A stretch of DNA of 5,479 nt, taken from NCBI GenBank assembly GCA_017354595.1, contig JAFMQQ010000245.1, positions 1 through 5,479 of the forward strand. Reading direction: 5' to 3'. The notes under the pieces are model-generated. The model saw only the letters and a program-made list of their open reading frames with translations, made no database searches and was not told the origin of the DNA. Shown here in pieces: positions 1 through 4,828 of this stretch. The translations under genes and the position numbers were made by a program. Source of the stretch: Micromonosporaceae bacterium (GTDB lineage Bacteria; Actinomycetota; Actinomycetes; Mycobacteriales; Micromonosporaceae). The stretch's first letter is position 1. Each line of letters begins with the position of its first letter.

Positions 1-663
1 CGCACCGAGCCCGGCGACACCGGCACTGCTGGCGAGCGCGACCACCGCGACGGCGGCACCGACCGAGGGGTAGCCGCCGCCCAGTACCCCCAACCAGTCC
101 CGCAGCACCAGTGGCTCGACGACGCCGACCAGCACCGCGTACCCGATCAAGGCCGCGATCCTGGCCCGCCGGCCCGGCACCAGCAGGGTCAGCAGCACTC
201 CGGCGAGCACACTGGTCAACGCCAGCGGCAGCACCCCGGCGGCGAAGCCGCCGCCGCGCGGATCGCCGGGCGCATCGGGTACCACGTCGGTCACCTCGAC
301 CCGGCCGGTCGGGGACAGCTCGCCGACGGCCTGGGTGAGCAGGGTCGCCACGGCCGGGCTGGCCGCCGACGCCACCCGCAGCGAAAGCCCGGAGGCACCG
401 GGTACGAAGACGGCGTATGCCTGGTGTGCGCGCAGCTTCGCGTCGCCGGCGGCCACATCGGCGACCCTGGTGATCTGGAACGCGCCCGGGCGCTGCGCCT
501 GGAGTTGGGTGGCGAGGACGCCGGCCGCCGGGTCGGGCCCGGCCACCACGACGGGGAGATCCCGAGGCGCGACCCGGGAGGCGGGCGCGGCGAACAGCGG
601 AACCAGCAGTACTTGAGCCAGCACCACGCCGAGAACGGCCGCGACCGGCACGAATCGCCTCAT
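1..663 (-). CDS. YhgE/Pip-like (ABC-2-type) membrane protein, C-terminus beyond left edge
   Basis: Reading leftward from the ATG at 663, the frame is open for 221 codons to the window edge, so the gene is incomplete. An excellent Shine-Dalgarno (AGGAGGA, 675-669) precedes the start. Visible layout: a hydrophobic N-terminal segment (about residues 5-27), a probably extracytoplasmic domain (about 28-137), then three hydrophobic segments (about 141-162, 169-187 and 199-221). The motif DVVPDAPGDPRGGG (126-139), placed just before the second membrane segment, resembles the D-x-x-P...DPRG signature of actinobacterial YhgE/Pip and ABC-2-type permease-like proteins, which often sit beside TetR genes and are linked to export or drug tolerance. 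The substrate cannot be told. It is divergent from the TetR gene and shares an operator-bearing control region, so repression by that protein is inferred. It could also be annotated simply as a hypothetical ABC transporter permease. Confidence 0.72.
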   Translation of the reverse strand, partial: MRRFVPVAAVLGVVLAQVLLVPLFAAPASRVAPRDLPVVVAGPDPAAGVLATQLQAQRPGAFQITRVADVAAGDAKLRAHQAYAVFVPGASGLSLRVASAASPAVATLLTQAVGELSPTGRVEVTDVVPDAPGDPRGGGFAAGVLPLALTSVLAGVLLTLLVPGRRARIAALIGYAVLVGVVEPLVLRDWLGVLGGGYPSVGAAVAVVALASSAGVAGLGA

Positions 664-678
664 GGCTCTCCTCCTCAA

Positions 679-692
679 AACGAATGTTCGTT
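679..692. promoter_or_regulatory. TetR operator candidate 1
   Basis: AACGAATGTTCGTT has perfect 6-bp arms (AACGAA/TTCGTT) around a 2-bp centre. This is the usual shape of TetR-family operators. It lies just upstream of the Shine-Dalgarno of the leftward membrane protein gene, where a bound repressor would block that transcript. A related copy lies 49 bp away, centre to centre. Confidence 0.7.
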
Positions 693-697
693 CTCCT

Positions 698-726
698 ACC
701 CTCGCGGCGGGGTTCGACGATGTCAA
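698..726 (-). promoter_or_regulatory. Candidate promoter of the leftward membrane protein gene
   Basis: On the minus strand a perfect -35 hexamer TTGACA (726-721) is followed after 17 bp by GAGGGT (703-698). That hexamer keeps only the A at position 2 and the T at position 6 of the -10 consensus. The start site would fall near 691, inside operator candidate 1, which suits repression by steric block. The -10 match is weak, so this is a prediction only. Confidence 0.4.
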
Positions 727-727
727 G

Positions 728-741
728 AGCGAGCGTTCGTT
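728..741. promoter_or_regulatory. TetR operator candidate 2
   Basis: AGCGAGCGTTCGTT matches operator candidate 1 at 11 of 14 positions, with an identical right half TTCGTT. Its left arm is imperfect (AGCGAG against AACGAA). It lies immediately upstream of the -10-like TATGTT of the TetR gene, in the usual position for autorepression. Confidence 0.6.
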
Positions 742-742
742 T

Positions 743-748
743 TATGTT
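743..748 (+). promoter_or_regulatory. Candidate -10 element of the TetR gene (leaderless transcript)
   Basis: TATGTT fits the actinobacterial -10 pattern TAnnnT and ends 6 bp before the GTG start at 755. No Shine-Dalgarno sequence lies before that GTG. A transcript starting at or next to the start codon, that is a leaderless mRNA, would explain both facts. No convincing -35 is visible, and operator candidate 2 occupies the spacer. Confidence 0.4.
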
Positions 749-754
749 GTACGG

Positions 755-1366
755 GTGCCCAAGGTTACCGACGCCCACCTCGCCGCCCGCCGCCAGCAGA
801 TCCTCGACGCCGCCCGCACCTGCTTCCTCCACAACGGTTTCCACGCCACCTCGATGCAGCAGGTGATCGCCGAGGCGGGGCTGTCGGTCGGCGCGGTGTA
901 CCGCTACTTCCCCAGCAAGAACGAGCTCATCGCGGCGATCGCCGAGCAGGTGGTGGGTGAGATGGACGCGTTGCTGGCCGGGTCGGCGCAGCCGGGGGTG
1001 CCGCTGGTCGAGGTGCTCACCCAGGCGGTGGACGCGTTCCAGGACTACCTCGGCCCGGACGGCCCGGTCCGGATGGCGGTGCAACTGTGGGCGGAGGCGC
1101 TGCGGGATCCGCGGCTGGCCGAGTTCGTCGGCGGTGTGTACCAGCGGCTGCGGTCCCGCTTCGTCGAACTGGCCAGGACGGCACAGCGCAGCGGCGAGCT
1201 GAGCGCCACGGCCGATCCGGAGGCGGTCGGTGCGACGCTGTTCGCCCTTTTCCCGGGGTACGGTCTGCAGCAGCTGCTGACCGGCTCACCCGGCCCGGAG
1301 GAGTTCAAGGCGGGGATCCGGGTACTGCTGCGCGCTCACCCCGGCAAGGCGGCAATCGCGCGGTAG
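755..1366 (+). CDS. TetR-family transcriptional regulator
   Basis: A 203-residue protein, the usual TetR length. The N-terminal DNA-binding domain is textbook: RRQQILDAARTCF, then NGFHATSMQQVIAEAGLSVG (helix-turn-helix), then AVYRYFPSKNELI, whose YRYFPSK is the family hallmark at the end of the domain. The remainder is a helical ligand-binding and dimerisation domain with no recognisable ligand signature. I chose GTG 755 because the family homology starts just after it. The in-frame ATG at 662 would add 31 unrelated residues and would translate through both operator candidates. The gene is divergent from the membrane protein gene, so it most likely represses that gene and itself, being released by an unknown small molecule. 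A 74-bp gap separates it from the next gene; I see no strong terminator there, so some readthrough is possible. Confidence 0.93.
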   Translation: MPKVTDAHLAARRQQILDAARTCFLHNGFHATSMQQVIAEAGLSVGAVYRYFPSKNELIAAIAEQVVGEMDALLAGSAQPGVPLVEVLTQAVDAFQDYLGPDGPVRMAVQLWAEALRDPRLAEFVGGVYQRLRSRFVELARTAQRSGELSATADPEAVGATLFALFPGYGLQQLLTGSPGPEEFKAGIRVLLRAHPGKAAIAR

Positions 1367-1440
1367 CCATCGGAAAGGCTTCCCATACCGCGGCCCGGCA
1401 GGGCGTGGCATCGTCGTGGTCGACTGCCGAGGAGGTGAGC

Positions 1441-1830
1441 GTGCCCGCCATCGACGCTGGACCGACACCCGCGCAACTGCACGCACTCGTGGCGCGGGTC
1501 GACCATCTGCGATCGGAGCTGGAGAAGTTCGAACGGTACGCACGTGCCTGCCGCGCGGCGGCGAGCAAGCTCTCGGCCGCGACGGGTGGACTCTCGCCCG
1601 GTGCGATCGATGTCGGCGGGATGAGTTCGCGGGCGCCCCGGGTGGACCGGGCCCGGGCATCGGCCGAGGCGGTCCGCGGTACCGTCGACTCGGTCCGGTC
1701 CAGAGTGGACGGTATGGTGGGCGACCTGCAGCACGTCGCCGTGGCGTACGACCGGAAGGCGCATGACGCGCGGATCGATCTGACCGCGGCCACGGCGCAG
1801 TTGGCCGCGGCCCGGGCCGGTGGGGGGTGA
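1441..1830 (+). CDS. Small helical ESX/EspC-like protein
   Basis: A 129-residue protein starting at GTG 1441, five bases after the Shine-Dalgarno AGGAGG (1430-1435). The frame is open further upstream, but that part is shadow sequence inside the TetR gene. Composition is Ala/Arg/Val-rich and almost wholly helical. Helix one spans about residues 10-47 and contains LEKFERYARACRAAASKL; a Gly/Pro/Ser linker spans about 48-66; a long second helix spans about 67-126. The 'L..VA.AYD..A.DA' stretch (96-110) recalls the end of the second helix in ESX-secreted EspC/WXG100 proteins (A..Y...D). There is no WXG turn, no signal peptide and no membrane segment. It is the first gene of a three-gene operon, six bases before the next. 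By position it could be the helical partner of the larger downstream protein, as PE is to PPE. That role is inferred; the family call is tentative. Confidence 0.55.
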   Translation: MPAIDAGPTPAQLHALVARVDHLRSELEKFERYARACRAAASKLSAATGGLSPGAIDVGGMSSRAPRVDRARASAEAVRGTVDSVRSRVDGMVGDLQHVAVAYDRKAHDARIDLTAATAQLAAARAGGG

Positions 1831-1836
1831 GCTGAG

Positions 1837-2886
1837 ATGGCTTCCGGCCTGATGGTGATCGCGGTCGACGAGCTGTCCACCGCCGACCAGCAGCTGCGCG
1901 CCCAGGCACGCCGGCTGGAAGGGGCCGCCGACGACCTGGTGGTCAGTACCGGCGACCTCCCCCCGGAGGCACAGTCCATTGTGGCCGGTCTGCCGGGGCT
2001 GCGGAACCGGGTGGAGAGCGCCGCCCGCCAGCTGCGTACCGCAGCGGACACGTTCGGCACGGTCGCCGCAGAGGCGGTCCTGGCCGATGGTGGTGGATTG
2101 TTCGGCACCGCTTTCGGTGGACTGCTGATGAAGACCTTGACTGGCTTGAAGGGCGACGTCATACCTCCCGGCGGGTACGGTCCGTTCGGCCCGGTACCGT
2201 GGATCGCCGGTCGGTTCACCCTCGTGGCCGGCGCCGCGGATACCATCTTTTCGCACCGGTACGGCTATCCGTGGGCCGACGGTACGCACTGGCGGGTCTA
2301 CGGAACCGGCCCGTACCTCAGTCCAAAGTGGCGTGGCCCGGTGGAGTGGGCCGGCAAGGTGGGTAAGTACGGTGGCCTGGGGATCACCCTCGCCAGCACC
2401 TTCAGCCAGCGGTTGAACCGTGGCGAGTCGGTACCCCAGGCGGCCGGCGGGGCGGGAGTCGAGACGGCCAGCATGTGGGCGTGCGCGACCGCGGGTGCCC
2501 GGGTCGCCAACGCGCTGCCGATCCCGAACCCGTTTGTGAAGGGCGGAGCCATCCTCATCGGCGGCGCCGGTGCCGGGGCCGCTTGTTCCACGCCGGGCAG
2601 GTGGCTGGGCGACCGCGCCAGCGCCATCCCGGGTCGCGTCGTCGACGGCGCGAAGATCGTCGGGAACGACGTGAAGAACACCACCCTCGACGGCGTGAAG
2701 ATCCTTGGAAGGGACGTGAAGGATCCCATCGTCAGGGGCGCGACGACCGTCGGCAACGACGTGAAGGACACCGCCGTCGACGGCGTGAACAAGGTCGGAT
2801 CGGGCCTGAGCACGGCGGGCGGCTTCGTCAAGAAGAACGTGCTGGACAAGATACCGACGCCAGATATACATATTTCGCTGCCATGA
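1837..2886 (+). CDS. Putative type VII secretion substrate with helical N-terminus, Gly-rich hydrophobic core and 15-residue repeats
   Basis: A 349-residue protein. Residues 10-84 form a helical hairpin of EspC/WXG100 flavour: VDELSTADQQLRAQARRLEG, a break at GDLPPE, then GLPGLRNRVESAARQLRTAA ending in ADTF. A Gly/Pro/aromatic-rich middle follows (about 85-188), including YPWAD (144-148), which fits the YxxxD/E pattern of ESX export signals but is not at the usual place after the helical pair. Two Gly/Ala-rich hydrophobic stretches (about 203-225 and 235-250, with Cys216 and Cys250) look like glycine-zipper membrane-active segments seen in LXG and colicin-like proteins. Residues 268-327 are four 15-residue repeats, followed by a lysine-bearing tail ending DIHISLP. 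No known toxin domain is recognised. The gene lies between a small helical protein and an EspG-like chaperone and overlaps the latter by ATGA, so it is the likely secreted substrate. The start could also be ATG 1852; the Shine-Dalgarno is weak either way. Confidence 0.6.
   Translation: MASGLMVIAVDELSTADQQLRAQARRLEGAADDLVVSTGDLPPEAQSIVAGLPGLRNRVESAARQLRTAADTFGTVAAEAVLADGGGLFGTAFGGLLMKTLTGLKGDVIPPGGYGPFGPVPWIAGRFTLVAGAADTIFSHRYGYPWADGTHWRVYGTGPYLSPKWRGPVEWAGKVGKYGGLGITLASTFSQRLNRGESVPQAAGGAGVETASMWACATAGARVANALPIPNPFVKGGAILIGGAGAGAACSTPGRWLGDRASAIPGRVVDGAKIVGNDVKNTTLDGVKILGRDVKDPIVRGATTVGNDVKDTAVDGVNKVGSGLSTAGGFVKKNVLDKIPTPDIHISLP
2638..2817 (+). repeat. Four tandem 45-bp (15-residue) coding repeats
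   Basis: Within the 349-residue protein, residues 268-282, 283-297, 298-312 and 313-327 align without gaps: VVDGAKIVGNDVKNT, TLDGVKILGRDVKDP, IVRGATTVGNDVKDT, AVDGVNKVGSGLSTA. Each unit has glycines at positions 4 and 9, and units 1-3 carry (N/R)DVK(N/D) at positions 10-14. The DNA also repeats (GACGTGAAG recurs three times at 45-bp steps), so the array probably grew by duplication. Its structural role is unknown. Confidence 0.88.
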
Positions 2887-3674
2887 GCGGACCGACGTGG
2901 CCCCGGGTCACCCGGCTGACCGGTGACGAGCTGACCGCCCTCGCCCGTGCGCTCGGTGCGGCGGCCTTCCCCGGCGTACCGGACAGCAGCTACGACGCCG
3001 TCGACAGCGAGCTGCATCCGGTGCTGGACAAGGCTTTCCTCGCCTCACTCGCGGCGCGCGGCCTGCTCGTACCGGATCCGGGCGGCGACTTCGAGCCGAC
3101 CGGCGACTTGGCAGAGCTGCTGCGGGTGGCCGGCGACCACCGGGTACGGGTCACCGTGGAGCAGGTCGTCCCGGCCGGCGAGGTGGCCACGCTGGTCGGC
3201 TGCGAGCTGATGGGCGGCGCGGCTGGGGTACTGCGGCACTGGATCGGCGACCCGGTACACGCGCTGGAACTCTGCGGCCCGGGTACCACGCTGGGCGACG
3301 CGCTCGCTGAGATCGTTGCGCCTTCGCGGGAGACCGGGCGACCCGGCAGCAGCACCGGGCAGGCGCGGACCGGGCAGGCGAGGCGGCGCAGGGGTCGCCT
3401 CGCCGAACTGGTCGACCTGTTGCCGCAGTGGCCGGCCGGGCGGCTGCGCTCCACCATGATGATGCGCAACGACTACGCGCCCGACGGCGTGCGGATGATG
3501 GGCCTGCTCGGTGTCTTCGACGGCGGCCCGGGCGACCTGTGGCTGGTGCATCCGTGCGACGAAGGGCTCGACGGGGCGCCCGAGGATCTGGAGGTGTTCG
3601 TCGAGCCGGTACCGGCGGCCGCGGTCGACGACGCGTTGCGCGAGTTCAGCGCCGAGTTCGTACCCGCCGGGTGA
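2883..3674 (+). CDS. EspG-like ESX secretion-associated chaperone (tentative)
   Basis: A 263-residue protein whose ATG overlaps the preceding stop (ATGA, 2883-2886), so it is probably translated by coupling; no Shine-Dalgarno sits before it. The N-terminal half matches the EspG pattern: 'LTGDELTALARALG' (12-25), a Pro-containing loop, a helix ending LAARGLLV (56-63), then PTGDLAELLRV (72-82) and an alternating stretch VRVTVEQVV (88-96) typical of the first beta-strand of the EspG fold. The C-terminal part ends with a predicted helix (AAAVDDALREFSAEF) after beta-like segments. Residues 149-172 are an Arg/Gly/Ser-rich linker with a small duplication. In mycobacteria EspG binds PE-PPE dimers in the cytosol and keeps them soluble until export, and the gene order here is consistent with that role. 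The total length is near that of EspG. Alternative: an uncharacterised actinobacterial protein with a fortuitous match. Confidence 0.55.
   Translation: MSGPTWPRVTRLTGDELTALARALGAAAFPGVPDSSYDAVDSELHPVLDKAFLASLAARGLLVPDPGGDFEPTGDLAELLRVAGDHRVRVTVEQVVPAGEVATLVGCELMGGAAGVLRHWIGDPVHALELCGPGTTLGDALAEIVAPSRETGRPGSSTGQARTGQARRRRGRLAELVDLLPQWPAGRLRSTMMMRNDYAPDGVRMMGLLGVFDGGPGDLWLVHPCDEGLDGAPEDLEVFVEPVPAAAVDDALREFSAEFVPAG
3354..3383 (+). repeat. 15-bp tandem duplication in the EspG-like gene
   Basis: Two adjacent copies of ACCGGGCAGGCGCGG (3354-3368 and 3369-3383) differ at a single base. They encode the TGQAR-TGQAR segment of the flexible linker. The reading frame is kept because the unit is a multiple of three. 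This looks like a recent slippage event in an unstructured region. Confidence 0.85.
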
Positions 3675-3713
3675 CCACCTTCATCCGATTGGTGGCTCGG
3701 GTTCCACCGGCGG

Positions 3714-3732
3714 ACCGCGCGTCGCGCGCGGT
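3714..3732. terminator. GC-rich hairpin between convergent genes
   Basis: ACCGCGCG-TCG-CGCGCGGT forms a perfect 8-bp stem with a 3-base loop. It lies 40 bases after the stop of the EspG-like gene and 23 bases past the end of the leftward toxin remnant, so it could stop transcription from both sides. There is no T-run, which is common for actinobacterial terminators. Function is inferred from position and stem strength. Confidence 0.55.
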
Positions 3733-3754
3733 TGGCCTCCCGCCCGGAAGGTGA

Positions 3755-4043
3755 TTACACCGGCAGGCTAAGGGTGGCGATGATATCGCACACGATGATC
3801 CGCCGACGCTCATCAATGAAGTAGGAGCAGCAGACAACGGTGTCATCAACGACCGTGCCAGGGATCCTGCCGAACCAGAGGTCGGGAAAGCCGGGCTCCC
3901 GTCGCATCCCCCGGTAGGGATTTTCATAGCGGGACATGATCCAGCCAACGACTGACTGACATACCCGATCGCTGGGTGAATCTCGCTCAATCCATGCGTA
4001 CGAGATGATGCGGGAACCCCGCCAGCTCCCACTCGCTATCCAC
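3755..4043 (-). pseudogene. Frameshifted RelE/ParE-like toxin gene (Panacea partner)
   Basis: The downstream part reads continuously to the TAA at 3757-3755 and includes MSRYENPYRGMRREPGF, PDLWFGRIPGTVVDDTVV and CCSYFIDERRRIIVCDI. A helix plus 'NPY' turn, a short strand, then SYFIDERRRIIVCDI as paired strands is the layout of RelE/ParE-fold toxins. That frame has no start codon before the ATG at about 3934 that would include the N-terminal part. In another frame a GTG at 4043, overlapping the antitoxin stop by 8 bases, gives MDSEWELAGFPHHLVRMD and then a stop at 3987. One extra base (or loss of two) between 4043 and 3989 would join the frames into about 95 residues, the normal size of such toxins. 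The WELxxxP-like start also fits the family. This stretch is less GC-rich than its neighbours and holds the only GTA codon I saw not followed by C. The exact toxin subfamily is unsure. Confidence 0.5.
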
Positions 4044-4592
4044 GGGCCACGCGAGCGAGGATGTCCTCCCGCCGGTCGGGTTGGTCGGGGACTGTGCGCC
4101 GCTCGCGCGCACCAGCCAGGAGTTGGCGGACCGTCGCCGAGTCGAGCGGGACCGGATCCTCCTCCCGGTCGGCCAGCTCGCTGGCCACGAAGTAGTCCCT
4201 TATGGACTCGATGGGGATCGGGGCGCTCTGACCACGCAGCCGGCCCTTGTCTGCCTGCCGCCACGGCTCCTCGCCGTGGCTCAGGATCTCCAGCTCGCGC
4301 CCGGTCATGTGCCCGTAGCGACTGATCACGTAGCCGATGGTGTTGAGTTCGCCGTTGTCCAGCGCCGGCTCCTCCGGGATGCGGTCGAGCGACCCATATT
4401 TCTCCTCGCGCCACAGGCTCGCGACAACCGGCCCATGTCGAAGGCCACCACCGACTCCGCGAACAGCGGGACGCCGAAGTGTGCGAGATGGTGCCCCTGG
4501 CAGTAGTAGAGCAGCTTGTGCAGCTTCTTTGTCGGGACGCCAGGCAGCCGCCGCCTGATGGCGGCGGCGACATCGCGAGCTGAGGCTGTCAT
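4036..4592 (-). pseudogene. Panacea-domain (DUF4065, SocA-like) antitoxin, split by a one-base deletion
   Basis: Panacea proteins are antitoxins that neutralise many unrelated toxins encoded beside them. Starting at ATG 4592, residues 1-54 read MTASARDVAAAIRRRL, then KKLHKLLYYCQGHHLAHFG (22-40, the hallmark KLLYY helix), then PLFAESVVAFDMG. The frame then goes astray and stops at 4326. The other frame continues the family perfectly: VVASLWREEKYGSLDRI, NTIGYVISRYGHMTGREL, EILSHGEEPW, PIPIESIRDYF, ending at TAG 4036-4038. The missing piece is one C where GGGCCGG should be GGGCCCGG (around 4430), which would restore GPVV, the conserved GPV motif. The repaired protein is 185 residues, normal for the family. 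The two frames overlap fully, so nothing else is lost. It may be a true mutation or a sequencing error; the damaged toxin next to it favours decay. Confidence 0.85.
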
Positions 4593-4599
4593 GCAGACA

Positions 4600-4605
4600 A
4601 GGCTA
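4600..4605 (-). promoter_or_regulatory. Candidate -10 of the Panacea locus (leaderless)
   Basis: On the minus strand TAGCCT fits TAnnnT and lies 7 bases before the ATG at 4592, with no Shine-Dalgarno between. A leaderless antitoxin-toxin transcript is suggested. No good -35 is visible. Confidence 0.35.
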
Positions 4606-4733
4606 GGCGCGGATCGCCGACTCGGCAGCCCCGACACACCGATCCACGTCGTACAAACGTGCCAATTCCTAGGCTTCTATGGGTAGCTCTCGGTTTCGCG
4701 GTTAGGCGGCCGCTTCACCAATCCGTCCGCCCG

Positions 4734-4826
4734 CCAGCCGCGGGCGAGGACCGATAGCAGCTGACCCTGCTCCGGGGCGCATGAGTGGTCAAAGCCGACC
4801 CTACCCGCCAGCGCCACGGCCGCGTC
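4734..4826 (-). pseudogene. Short remnant of an O-methyltransferase-like gene
   Basis: Immediately after the stop of the GH13 gene, one minus-strand frame reads AVALAGRVGFDHSCAPEQG followed by QLLSVLARGW. This closely follows the segment preceding the SAM-binding glycine motif in actinobacterial class I O-methyltransferases (A..LGF..SC.PE.G.LL.VLA). The expected continuation (a GGRxxExGTGxG-type motif) is absent; the frame goes on with unrelated sequence (RADGLVKRPP) and stops at 4677. There is no upstream start and only about 31 residues match, so this is debris, not a working gene. The rest of the gap (4593-4733) shows no gene that I can support. Confidence 0.4.
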
Positions 4827-4828
4827 GC

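Noticed and set aside
662..754. Upstream in-frame ATG start for the TetR regulator (31 extra residues)
   Set aside because: The extension has no TetR homology, covers both operator candidates and starts on the start codon of the divergent gene.
1286..2871. Long minus-strand open frames opposite the three-gene operon
   Set aside because: They are Arg/Pro/Ser-rich with no family features, have no ribosome sites, and lie opposite clearly coding genes in a high-GC genome.
2475..2882. N-terminal extension of the EspG-like frame upstream of ATG 2883
   Set aside because: It is an Arg-rich out-of-frame translation of the repeat region of the preceding gene; EspG-like features begin only after 2883.
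3691..3708. Hairpin GGTGG-n8-CCACC after the EspG-like stop
   Set aside because: Weak 5-bp stem with a large loop; the neighbouring 8-bp hairpin is a far better terminator candidate.
4425..4437. Programmed ribosomal frameshifting in the Panacea gene
   Set aside because: No classic slippery heptamer or obvious downstream pseudoknot is seen; a simple lost base explains the data, especially with a second lesion in the partner gene.
3987..4573. The long third-frame open reading frame across the Panacea region
   Set aside because: Upstream of about 3990 it is a shadow of the Panacea gene; only its C-terminal part looks like a real protein, and that is treated as the toxin remnant.
4645..4661. 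Inverted repeat CACGT-n7-ACGTG
   Set aside because: Five-bp arms are expected by chance, and it sits some 50 bases upstream of the Panacea start, outside the -10 region.
4600..4665. Short minus-strand frame ending ...VGAAESAIRA just before the Panacea gene
   Set aside because: Only about 21 codons between two stops, with no recognisable family; it overlaps the predicted promoter.
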